A program made the position numbers and the translations under genes. A stretch of DNA of 60,777 bases from Nostoc sp. T09 (GTDB lineage Bacteria; Cyanobacteriota; Cyanobacteriia; Cyanobacteriales; Nostocaceae). Location: assembly GCF_002154695.1 (NCBI RefSeq), contig NZ_MTAV01000074.1, positions 22,761 through 83,537 on the forward strand. Reading direction: 5' to 3'. Of the stretch, positions 53,474 to 60,777 are shown in pieces. The notes under the pieces were generated by a model, which was given only the letters and a program-made list of their open reading frames with translations, was not told where the DNA came from and ran no database searches. Every line of letters starts with the position of its first letter. Position 1 is the first letter of the stretch.

Positions 53474-54271
53474 TTAAACAGCGCTCTCAAATAAGCTAGT
53501 TGTTGGCTGTAATGACTCTGCTTGAACAAATAGGGTACTTTGGTCAGGAAAAGCTGTCCAATTTTGCTCGAATAGAGGTTCAGAAGCAACAATGACTTGG
53601 TTGGGCTGCTTTAGATGATCGCAATACCAATAAAGAGTAGGGGCTTGGGTGCGGTAGGCGTAGCGAGTTGCCGCAACTGCTTGACCATCACTAACTATGA
53701 TATTGGCACTAAAGGTGGTATCGTGCTTTTTAGCCAAGTCAGTTAATTTTTGCAGCGTCGCACGTAAGGCTGATAATAGGGTCTGATCTGGAGCCGACTG
53801 CCACATTTCCACTAGCAAAGCGAAGATGTGTTCAGAATCAGTCATACCCTTAATCAGCTGGTATGTGGAATCAGAAAGGCTTTCGCGTATCGGTCTATAG
53901 AGCGTTTGTTGAAAGTTTTCGATCTCACCATTGTGCACAAACAACAGCTTGCCACTGCGGAATGGTTGACAGTTACTAATGTCGAGCGTTTCACCGTTCC
54001 CTGCTAGGCGGACATAGCCCACAACACAGTTAGATTGGACATAGTTGCTCAACTCTTCTATATTCGGATCGTTCCACAGGGGGATGGTGTTCCGGTAAAT
54101 AAATGGTTTACCCGCTTCGTTGTACCAACCTACACCAAACCCGTCTGCACAAACTACTCCTGACTTTAATTCCTGCGGGTTATAACTTTGCTTGTATAGC
54201 GAATGCTCTTGCTTATAAAGCAACTCATCTAATTGAATACTATTACCAAGGTAGCCAACTAATCTACACAT
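53474..54271 (-). CDS. class II glutamine amidotransferase, EgtC/YafJ-like
   Basis: A 265-aa Ntn hydrolase. The nucleophile is Cys2 in MCRLVGYLG, exposed after Met removal. Other family parts are DGFGVGWYNE, GYVRLAGNGE, NCQPFRSGKLLFVHNGEIENF and MTDSEHIFALL. EgtC removes the glutamyl group in ergothioneine synthesis. EgtB or EgtD genes are not nearby, so that role is only possible. YafJ-like members have unknown substrates. Confidence 0.85.
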   Translation of the reverse strand: MCRLVGYLGNSIQLDELLYKQEHSLYKQSYNPQELKSGVVCADGFGVGWYNEAGKPFIYRNTIPLWNDPNIEELSNYVQSNCVVGYVRLAGNGETLDISNCQPFRSGKLLFVHNGEIENFQQTLYRPIRESLSDSTYQLIKGMTDSEHIFALLVEMWQSAPDQTLLSALRATLQKLTDLAKKHDTTFSANIIVSDGQAVAATRYAYRTQAPTLYWYCDHLKQPNQVIVASEPLFEQNWTAFPDQSTLFVQAESLQPTTSLFESAV

Positions 54272-54409
54272 AAGAAAAATAGCTAAATTATAAAATACGC
54301 ATATAAAAGTTTAGCAAGCGAATTTTTTGCAGCTATCTAACACAGGGAGGATTTCCTCGCAGAGTGAGTTAATACTCTCGTTTGAAGCCAGGAATAGGAA
54401 ATGATTTGG

Positions 54410-54624
54410 ACTGCGATCGCTCTCCACAGTGGCGACTTTCTTTGGTGCCCTGTCAAAACTTGCTCACATTTTACGCAGCAGTACGAACTACAGTCTGTTA
54501 GAATGCAGAGCTGCGGCATTCGCTGTCAGTCTTGGCGCTTACTGCCTTCTATCTCTTCAAACCATCCGTCCGCCTAAGACTGATGCCGCCAGTGGCGACA
54601 GGCCGATGTTATTTCTGGAGTTTT
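54410..54624 (+). promoter_or_regulatory. long leader region of the DEAD-box helicase gene
   Basis: About 215 bp upstream of the ATG, markedly GC-richer than other spacers here. CAGTGGCGAC occurs twice (54427-54436 and 54590-54599), and GCCGCCAGTGGCGAC can fold locally. GGAG at 54617-54620 is the ribosome site. Leaders of this sort control cold-induced helicase and RNA-binding protein genes in cyanobacteria; that it does so here is inference. 54272-54409 shows nothing. Confidence 0.5.
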
Positions 54625-55974
54625 ATGTCTTTTTCTACTCTCGGCTTGTCCCCTGAAATTATCCGCGCTGTCACCGAGCGAGGCTACACTCAACCCACGC
54701 CAATTCAGATGCAGGCGATTCCTGCTGTATTGTCGGGTGGCGATTTGCTAGCTGGTGCTCAAACTGGTACGGGAAAGACTGCCAGTTTCACCCTGCCGCT
54801 GCTGCATCGCTTGTCATCCGAAAACAGCATTAAAGGCACATCTGGTAATGGATGCCCACCGATTCGGGCGTTGATTCTTACCCCAACTCGTGAACTCGCC
54901 GCACAGGTGGAAGAAAGCGTGTTTGCCTATGGCAAGTACCTGAAACTGAACTCAATGGTCATGTTCGGTGGGGTCAGCATTAGTCAGCAAAAACAGCGTT
55001 TGAAGAATCGTGTGGATATTCTGGTTGCTACCCCAGGGCGACTGCTAGACCACGTGCAGCAGGGCACGGTGAACCTGTCGCAGATTGAGGTGTTAGTACT
55101 GGATGAAGCAGATCGCATGTTGGACATGGGCTTTATTCGTGATATTCGCCGCATTCTGTCGCTCCTGCCCAAACAACGACAAAATTTGCTATTCTTCGCG
55201 ACCTTTTCCGACAAAATCAAGGAACTCGCCGCCGGGCTGCTCAATCGCCCAACGATGATTGAGGTGGCACGCCGCAATGTTACTGCTGATACAGTGGCGC
55301 AGAAAGTATACAAGGTAGACCGTGATAGGAAGCGCCAATTACTTGCTCACCTGATACGGAAAGATAATTGGTATCAAGTGTTAGTGTTCACCCGCACTAA
55401 ATACGGTGCAGATAGATTGGTCAAGCAGTTGGGCGAGGACCGCATTCAAGCACTGGCTATCCACGGTAATAAGAGCCAGTCGGCGCGTACCCATGCTCTG
55501 GCAAAATTCAAGAACGGCAGCCTACAGGTACTAGTAGCAACCGATATTGCCGCTCGCGGTCTCGACATTAGCGAACTGCCCCATGTGGTCAATTTCGATC
55601 TCCCCAATGTACCGGAGGATTATGTTCATCGTATTGGTCGCACTGGGCGTGCTGGCGCGTCAGGTGAAGCTGTATCGCTGGTAAGCGTCGATGAATATTC
55701 GTTGTTGGCTGATATCGAAAAACTGATTAAACAGCGCTTGCCCTTTGAAGCGATCGCTAGCTTTGGAGCCAACCCCCAGACCAAGCCCGAACCAATGCCA
55801 AGTGGTCGTAAAGATAAACCCACAACTGGAAGTGACCAGCGGACAGATCGCTCTACTGCTGAACCGTTACCAAAGAAAACGCCTAAAAAATTGGCAGCGC
55901 CAACCGTAGCTGGTGGCAAAAAGTCCGGTAGTGGTTCCTCCACATCACGCCGTTGGGCTAAACGCGATCGCTGA
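54625..55974 (+). CDS. DEAD-box RNA helicase, RhlE-like
   Basis: 449 aa from the ATG at 54625, preceded by GGAG; the frame open further upstream is leader. Motifs in order: Q motif [24 protein letters not shown] (43-52), Ia [28 protein letters not shown] (191-195), [22 protein letters not shown] and [12 protein letters not shown]. Motif III has Phe where nearly all DEAD-box proteins have Ser (SAT). The C-terminal 70 residues are a basic, Ser/Thr/Lys-rich tail typical of RNA binding. It probably unwinds RNA under cold or stress. Confidence 0.92.
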   Translation: MSFSTLGLSPEIIRAVTERGYTQPTPIQMQAIPAVLSGGDLLAGAQTGTGKTASFTLPLLHRLSSENSIKGTSGNGCPPIRALILTPTRELAAQVEESVFAYGKYLKLNSMVMFGGVSISQQKQRLKNRVDILVATPGRLLDHVQQGTVNLSQIEVLVLDEADRMLDMGFIRDIRRILSLLPKQRQNLLFFATFSDKIKELAAGLLNRPTMIEVARRNVTADTVAQKVYKVDRDRKRQLLAHLIRKDNWYQVLVFTRTKYGADRLVKQLGEDRIQALAIHGNKSQSARTHALAKFKNGSLQVLVATDIAARGLDISELPHVVNFDLPNVPEDYVHRIGRTGRAGASGEAVSLVSVDEYSLLADIEKLIKQRLPFEAIASFGANPQTKPEPMPSGRKDKPTTGSDQRTDRSTAEPLPKKTPKKLAAPTVAGGKKSGSGSSTSRRWAKRDR

Positions 55975-56057
55975 TCTATCAGTATTAAATATTGGCTCAG
56001 TTCCTATCTCCACCCACTCTTTGACGGAATAACCTTCAGTGGGAACTGATGCCATTT

Positions 56058-56513
56058 CTACTTAAAACTTGCCGGCTTCCGAAAAGATTTAACTAGTACA
56101 ACTCCTCCAATCAATACGAAAATTGACCCCATACCAGTAAACATTGCAGGTAAAAACCATAGCTCAAGCCAAGAATTAATCATGGCAGAATTTGGTTTTT
56201 CAGGGTTGTAGAGAACTTCTACCTGTTGACCTTTACTAAATGCTGGTGGCTTACTGCCTGTACTGGATTCAAATATAGTTGGTTCACCAGAACTTGGAGT
56301 AAATTTAACAACTGGATAGTAAACAGAAGAAGAGCGACCCTTACTATCAGTTGAGGAACGTAGCTTTAAATCAATTACAGTTCCTTGTATTGATTCTGCT
56401 GTGCCAACAAAAGAATGAGTATTAATTACAAATATGATGCCTGTGACAGCAAATATACTGCCAATACCAGCAAATATAGAACCAAATACCAGAAAGAACT
56501 TTGAATCGTCCAT
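56058..56513 (-). CDS. DUF3592 membrane protein
   Basis: 151 aa. One N-terminal membrane helix (about 8-30) and one near the C-terminus (about 117-141) enclose an extracytoplasmic beta domain. The core has the DUF3592 pattern: GTVIDLKLRSS, YYPVVKFTPSSGEP, FSKGQQVEVLYNPEKPNSAMINSW. Function unknown. It lies 55 bp upstream of urtE on the same strand and is unlikely to be part of the urea transporter. Confidence 0.82.
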   Translation of the reverse strand: MDDSKFFLVFGSIFAGIGSIFAVTGIIFVINTHSFVGTAESIQGTVIDLKLRSSTDSKGRSSSVYYPVVKFTPSSGEPTIFESSTGSKPPAFSKGQQVEVLYNPEKPNSAMINSWLELWFLPAMFTGMGSIFVLIGGVVLVKSFRKPASFK

Positions 56514-56568
56514 AGAATTTTTTTTATTTTGCTAGGAGCAGACACAATTGAGATGAAAATCCCAAACA

Positions 56569-57267
56569 TCAAACTGCCAAGAACCTTTGAATAACATCCT
56601 GACTGAGTTCGTTGGTTGAACCAGAGGCAACAATACCGCCTTTTTGCATGGCGTAATAGTAATCAGCTTGACGAACGAAGTGCAAGTGTTGCTCTACCAA
56701 TAAAACAGAAATGCCTGTGGTTTCAACAATGCGACGGACTGCGGCTTCAATTTCCCAAATAATTGAGGGTTGAATACCTTCGGTGGGTTCATCTAATACG
56801 AGTAATTGAGGTTGCCCCATTAAAGCACGAGCGATCGCCAGTTGTTGTTGCTGTCCACCACTCAAATCACCGCCCATTCGCGAAAGCATTGTTTTCAACA
56901 CAGGAAATAAGCTAAAAATTTCCTCAGAAATTCCTGCTTTTTGTGCCTGTTTCTGTCTAGCTTCTAACCCCAACAGCAGATTTTCTTTAACTGTCAAACG
57001 GGGAATGATTTCTCGTCCTTGGGGAACATAACCAATTCCCATTTTTGCTCTTTGATCTGGAGATTTAGAGTTGATTAATGTCCCTGCAAAGTTAATTGTG
57101 CCGCTGCGGGGTTTAAGTAAACCCATAATTGTTTTAAGCAGAGTTGTTTTACCTACACCATTGCGTCCAATTAAGCAGACCATTTGCCCAGATGATACGC
57201 TCAAATCTACGTTGCGGAGAATATGGCTTTCACCGTAGTAAACGTTAAGGTCAGAAATTGTGAGCAT
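56569..57267 (-). CDS. urtE: urea ABC transporter ATP-binding protein UrtE
   Basis: A 232-aa LivF-type ATPase. Walker A GRNGVGKTT, the signature LSGGQQQQL and Walker B LLVLDEPTEGIQPSI; the EGIQPSIIWEIE string is typical of UrtE. Last gene of urtB-C-D-E and 14 bp after urtD. With UrtD it powers high-affinity urea uptake. Confidence 0.93.
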   Translation of the reverse strand: MLTISDLNVYYGESHILRNVDLSVSSGQMVCLIGRNGVGKTTLLKTIMGLLKPRSGTINFAGTLINSKSPDQRAKMGIGYVPQGREIIPRLTVKENLLLGLEARQKQAQKAGISEEIFSLFPVLKTMLSRMGGDLSGGQQQQLAIARALMGQPQLLVLDEPTEGIQPSIIWEIEAAVRRIVETTGISVLLVEQHLHFVRQADYYYAMQKGGIVASGSTNELSQDVIQRFLAV

Positions 57268-57281
57268 TGATTTTTGACGAT

Positions 57282-58028
57282 TTATTCGTGTTGTTGTCCC
57301 AGATATACTTCAATAACGCGGGTGTCATTTTGAACTTCCTCAAAACTGCCTTCGCACAGCACCGAACCTTCATGTAAAACTGTTACTTTCCGGGCAATTT
57401 GACGCACAAATTCCATATCATGTTCAATAACTAAAATTGAATGACTCTGGGCTAGTGTTAAAAGCAGTTCGCCGATATTATAAGTTTCTTCATCTGTTAA
57501 ACCCGCCACTGGTTCATCAACAAGTAATAAATCAGGGGACTGTGCTACTAACATTCCAATTTCTAAACGTTGTTTTTCTCCGTGGGATAACAAAGCGGCG
57601 GGGATGTCTGCTTTAGAAGTTAAACCGATAGTTTCTAATAAGCCTTTAATACTATTGCTTTCCGTAGCATGAGAACGCCCAAACAAAGTAGAAAAAACAT
57701 TTTTATTGTGGTTGCTGGTAATTTCTAGATTTTCTCGGGGCGTTAAGTTTAGGAAAATTCTAGGTGTTTGAAACTTGCGGCCAATTCCCAACCGCGCAAT
57801 TTGATGTTCAGGCAGAGAACGTAAGTTTTTTCCTTTAAATAGGACTCGCCCCACAGTTGGTTGCACTTTCCCCGTAATCACATCAAGAAACGTGGTCTTT
57901 CCCGCACCGTTGGGGCCAATTACCACCCGCAATTCACCAACTTCCATACTAAATTTCAGTTGATTGAGAGCCTTAAAACCATCAAAACTCACAGTTACGT
58001 TTTCAGTTTCCAATATTTTGGCGTTCAT
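57282..58028 (-). CDS. urtD: urea ABC transporter ATP-binding protein UrtD
   Basis: A 248-aa LivG-type ATPase. Walker A GPNGAGKTT, the signature LSHGEKQRLEIGM and Walker B LLLVDEPVAGLTDEET, all diagnostic for UrtD. The first 26 bp overlap the end of urtC, indicating translational coupling. Confidence 0.93.
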   Translation of the reverse strand: MNAKILETENVTVSFDGFKALNQLKFSMEVGELRVVIGPNGAGKTTFLDVITGKVQPTVGRVLFKGKNLRSLPEHQIARLGIGRKFQTPRIFLNLTPRENLEITSNHNKNVFSTLFGRSHATESNSIKGLLETIGLTSKADIPAALLSHGEKQRLEIGMLVAQSPDLLLVDEPVAGLTDEETYNIGELLLTLAQSHSILVIEHDMEFVRQIARKVTVLHEGSVLCEGSFEEVQNDTRVIEVYLGQQHE

Positions 58029-59124
58029 GTTCTACTTCGGCATCTTCTTCTAAACTGGGATATGTAGAAATTGGTTGAGGGCGGTTGAAAATAGGAATGT
58101 TTTGATGACGTAACCATCCCACTATGCCATCAGGAAGCACCGTCACGACTATTAACAATAATGCTCCTTGGAAAAATAGCCAAATTTCCGCAAATTGTTC
58201 GCTTAAAAAAGCACGAGCGTAATTAACTAACAAAGCCCCAACAATCGCCCCGATTAATGTCCCTCGTCCGCCTACAGCTACCCAAATCACCATTTCAATC
58301 GAAAAAGCAATATCCATTGATCTAGGTGATACAGAACCACTTTGCAGGGTGTAGAATGCTCCTGCTATACCTGCGATCGCACCAGAAACTGCAAAGACCA
58401 CTACTTTAAAATCTGTAGGGTCGTATCCAGAAAATCTTACCCGGCTTTCATCATCACGAATAGCTATCAATAATCTGCCAAAGCGTCCGCTTGTTAACCA
58501 GCGACAAATTCCGTATGTGGCTGCAAGCAACACTACTGTCAGGGTGTAGAAAATGAATTGCGTTTTGGCATCACTGACTGTTGCACCAAACAAAGTTGTG
58601 AAATCTATAAGTCCATTCGTACCGTTGAAAAGTTGTTGTTGACCGTTAAAAAAGTTAAAAAATACAATAATTGCAGCTTGAGTCAAAATAGAAAAATAAA
58701 CTCCCTTGAGGCGATTGCGAAATACTAAATATCCTAATAAACCAGCTAGTAAAGCTGGAATCATGAACACAGCAATTATGGCTACAGGAAAAGAATAGAA
58801 AGGTTGCCAAAACCAAGGCAATTCCGTAATCCCATAAAGCCCCATGAAATCAGGTAACTCGCCAGGGGGGACTTGCAGCTTCAAGTTCATAGCGATCGCA
58901 TATCCGCCCAAGCCAAAGAAAATGCCATGTCCTAAACTGAGTAACCCAGTGTATCCCCAAATCAAATCAATACCCAAAGCCACAATAGCCAGCGACAAAA
59001 ATCTGCCCAACAAATTCAGCCGAAACTGTGTAAGTACCACTGGCATAATCAATATGAGGATAAGTGCGATCGCCACCACCACCCCAAATTCAATTAATAT
59101 TAACCTTCCTCCCTTCTTGCTCAT
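58003..59124 (-). CDS. urtC: urea ABC transporter permease UrtC
   Basis: A 373-aa LivM-type permease with about ten hydrophobic segments. UrtC-typical strings are DLIWGYTGLLSLGHGIFFGLGGYAIAMNLK, AIRDDESRVRFSGYDPTDFKV and GRGTLIGAIVGALLVNYARAFLSEQF. It starts 18 bp after urtB and overlaps urtD. Confidence 0.93.
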   Translation of the reverse strand: MSKKGGRLILIEFGVVVAIALILILIMPVVLTQFRLNLLGRFLSLAIVALGIDLIWGYTGLLSLGHGIFFGLGGYAIAMNLKLQVPPGELPDFMGLYGITELPWFWQPFYSFPVAIIAVFMIPALLAGLLGYLVFRNRLKGVYFSILTQAAIIVFFNFFNGQQQLFNGTNGLIDFTTLFGATVSDAKTQFIFYTLTVVLLAATYGICRWLTSGRFGRLLIAIRDDESRVRFSGYDPTDFKVVVFAVSGAIAGIAGAFYTLQSGSVSPRSMDIAFSIEMVIWVAVGGRGTLIGAIVGALLVNYARAFLSEQFAEIWLFFQGALLLIVVTVLPDGIVGWLRHQNIPIFNRPQPISTYPSLEEDAEVEHERQNIGN

Positions 59125-59142
59125 TCTCTGCGCCTCTATGGT

Positions 59143-60303
59143 TTAAACATCAACAGTACGACCTTTTTGCGGAAAAATTCCCGCAGGCTTCCACTGTAAA
59201 AACACAATAATCAGCACAAATACCATCACCTTAGCCATACTTGCTGTGGCAAAAAAAGTAAAGAAATCTGCTAAAGGTTTGACATGAGTAAATAACGAAG
59301 TCAGAGTACCAGAACCAATTAAAAAGTTAGCTGTACCAATTGCCAAAGCAGATACAATCGTACCTAATAAATTGCCTACACCGCCGACAACAACCACCAT
59401 AAAAGTGTCGATAATATAATTTTGCCCGGTATTGGGGCCTACGGAACCAAGTAAACTAATGGCACATCCAGCCACACCAGCTAAACCAGAACCCAATGCA
59501 AAAGTGATGGCATCAACTTTTTGAGTTGGAATCCCTAAACAAGCACTCATACTACGGTTTTGCGTAACCGCCCGAATTCTTAATCCCCAGTTAGAATGTT
59601 GTAAAAATAGGTAAATTCCTGCTACGCAGATTATTGTCAAACCAATAATAAATAACCTGGCAAATGGTAATTGCACACCACCTAGAGATATTCCATCCTG
59701 TAACCAACTAGGCGCTGTGACATCCACATTTTGAGCACCAAACCAAGGTTGAGTCACTGCTTGCTGATAGGTTTGACTCAATAAGTTGCAAATTGATACT
59801 GTCATCAAGAAAGATAGCAATAATATTACTGCTGTAACCCAATTACGAATTCTCTCCAGATTTGTGCGAGAATTTAAAATCCATAAACTTCCAAAAAATA
59901 ACAGAGAAAACAGGACTATTCCAATTACCAAAACCCAATTTACGCTACGGACAAACTGCTGAAAAATCAAACTTACTCCCCAAGTTGCTAGTAGAGTTTC
60001 TAGAGGGCGTCCATAAAGATAACGAATCACGCCTCTTTCGAGAATTAAGCCTACAGCCGCCGTGAAAATAAAAGCAATTATTAAAGCCAAAAAGATATAA
60101 ATTTCAAACCACAGCCCGCCCAATTGTTTGCAACCATTTTGGACGACAAATGTTGCATAAGCACCAAACATCATTAATTCACCATGCGCCATATTAATGA
60201 CGCCCATTAAGCCAAATATAATGGCTAATCCTAACGCTGCTATTAATAATACAGCGCCAATGCTGATACCATTAAATACAGCTTCTAATAAAATTGTTAA
60301 CAC
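59143..60303 (-). CDS. urtB: urea ABC transporter permease UrtB
   Basis: 386 aa, GTG start at 60303 with GGAGAAAAAG just upstream. LivH-type permease: GLMGVINMAHGELMMFGAYATFVVQ, LRIRAVTQNRSMSACLGIPTQKVD, GLAGVAGCAISLLGSVGPNTGQNYIIDTFMVVVVGGVGNLLGT. These are UrtB hallmarks. The binding protein UrtA is expected upstream of UrtB but is not in the remaining 474 bp. No perfect NtcA box (GTA-N8-TAC) was seen directly upstream. Confidence 0.93.
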   Translation of the reverse strand: MLTILLEAVFNGISIGAVLLIAALGLAIIFGLMGVINMAHGELMMFGAYATFVVQNGCKQLGGLWFEIYIFLALIIAFIFTAAVGLILERGVIRYLYGRPLETLLATWGVSLIFQQFVRSVNWVLVIGIVLFSLLFFGSLWILNSRTNLERIRNWVTAVILLLSFLMTVSICNLLSQTYQQAVTQPWFGAQNVDVTAPSWLQDGISLGGVQLPFARLFIIGLTIICVAGIYLFLQHSNWGLRIRAVTQNRSMSACLGIPTQKVDAITFALGSGLAGVAGCAISLLGSVGPNTGQNYIIDTFMVVVVGGVGNLLGTIVSALAIGTANFLIGSGTLTSLFTHVKPLADFFTFFATASMAKVMVFVLIIVFLQWKPAGIFPQKGRTVDV

Positions 60304-60547
60304 TTCTTTTTCTCCAAGAAATCTCAGCTTATTGTTATTAGTTATTTGTCAAGAAATTGAGTATGATAATATTTTACGGCTTAACTTACTAAAGATAGCA
60401 GCAATAAATCAATACGCTTCAGATAAGAATAATTAACCGCCGATCAATCAAGTTTAATCAATTGATTTGATTTCTGATAACTCAATCTATCCTTAACTGA
60501 ACCGTATTGAGCAATAAATAATTTTGCCGTAACACACTGAGATGAAT
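60304..60547. other. AT-rich region upstream of urtB
   Basis: No gene seen. It must carry the urtB translation signal, and possibly a promoter if urtA is not directly upstream. GTATGATAATATTTTAC (near 60360) resembles a stretched NtcA half-site pair but has 11 bases between GTA and TAC instead of 8. Confidence 0.4.
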
Positions 60548-60575
60548 GGTGCGTTGCGCTTAGCTATAACGCACC
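60548..60575. repeat. GGTGCGTT hairpin repeat
   Basis: GGTGCGTTGCGC...AACGCACC folds into a hairpin and matches the one at 40765-40793, including the following CTAC. Confidence 0.6.
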
Positions 60576-60591
60576 CTACTGGCGTGGCAAG

Positions 60592-60777
60592 GCTAAAATG
60601 TTGCAATAAAAAATGTTTGTAGTTGCGCTTTAGCGCCTTCCAATAAATAAATCTAATGCACAACTTTAGGCTTGCCACGCCACTACTGGACTGTTTCAGC
60701 TAAAATGTTGCAATAAGAAATGTTTGTAGTTGCGCTTTAGCGCCTTCCAATAAATAAATCTAATGCACAACTTTAGG
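60592..60777. repeat. tandem 79-bp direct repeats, period 107 bp, running off the window
   Basis: Copy 1 (60592-60670) and copy 2 (60699-60777) both begin GCTAAAATGTTGCAATAA and end GCACAACTTTAGG, and differ at one base. Copy 1 is flanked by an exact 12-bp inverted pair, TGGCGTGGCAAG (60580-60591) and CTTGCCACGCCA (60671-60682). The array may continue past the right edge. No coding content. Confidence 0.9.

Noticed and set aside
60357-60376. NtcA-like site upstream of urtB
   Set aside because: GTA and TAC are separated by 11 bases, not 8, and no properly spaced -10 box is evident.
1-60777. tRNA, rRNA or transposase genes
   Set aside because: No cloverleaf-type T-loop region, rRNA-like stretch or transposase frame was recognised on either strand by eye; a tRNAscan or profile search would settle it.

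Overview
The window comes from a cyanobacterium, most likely a filamentous Nostoc-like species. The octamer GCGATCGC (HIP1) recurs every few hundred bases. The gene set includes a cytochrome oxidase cluster with its heme A genes, a kinase fused to a GUN4 domain and a urea ABC transporter. Spacers carry the short heptamer arrays and dispersed palindromic repeats familiar from Nostocales. No rRNA, tRNA, CRISPR array, transposase or phage gene was recognised.

Layout. 1-3717: the C-terminal part of a CHAT-domain protease, then a large protein joining a PD-(D/E)XK nuclease fold to a P-loop NTPase (a defence-like architecture). 3896-12443: a polyol uptake and catabolism locus: binding lipoprotein, two permeases, ATPase and mannitol 2-dehydrogenase on the minus strand; an SDR dehydrogenase and a SorC-type regulator diverge on the plus strand. 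12593-18224: a globin, an unknown 271-aa protein, a DOPA dioxygenase-family protein, a ComB-like phosphatase, RtcA and an FAD oxidase. 18532-20367: an UPF0175/DUF3368 toxin-antitoxin pair in line with a small STAND-type ATPase. 20591-23293: a NitT/TauT-type ABC transporter in decay, with two frameshifts, a nonsense codon and a truncated permease. 23327-23797: a TPR protein.

24082-29632: a uracil-catabolism cluster of the URC type (URC1-like GTP cyclohydrolase II homologue, URC4/DUF1688, uracil phosphoribosyltransferase), convergent with two nucleoside-type ABC permeases. 29786-32080: a 7TM-HD phosphodiesterase. 32307-33067: a Zeta-like kinase broken at a perfect 17-bp inverted repeat, followed by a small co-transcribed gene. 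33350-39121: an RND efflux pump and adaptor with a divergent MarR regulator; the pump carries a His/Asn-rich 16-residue repeat. 39369-40739: a zinc-ribbon/Ser-Thr kinase/GUN4 protein, bracketed by 42-bp direct repeats.

40961-47399: ctaB and ctaA on the minus strand and coxB-coxA-coxC on the plus strand; together these make heme A and the aa3-type terminal oxidase. 47990-51522: a heterodimeric ABC exporter. 51625-56513: a small unknown protein, an aldo/keto reductase, an EgtC-like amidotransferase, an RhlE-like DEAD-box helicase with a long leader, and a DUF3592 protein. 56569-60303: urtB-C-D-E of the urea transporter; urtA is not in the window. The right edge is a 107-bp-period repeat region.

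Small repeats shape gene ends here. ATGACAA heptamers supply the start codon of upp and sit in front of coxA. CGCAGAG-type repeats encode the first residues of the URC4 homologue and the last residues of a permease. A short palindromic repeat is inserted in frame in the decaying binding protein. The best leads for something undescribed are the nuclease-NTPase protein, the repeat-bearing RND pump, the repeat-bracketed kinase-GUN4 gene and the hairpin-broken kinase.
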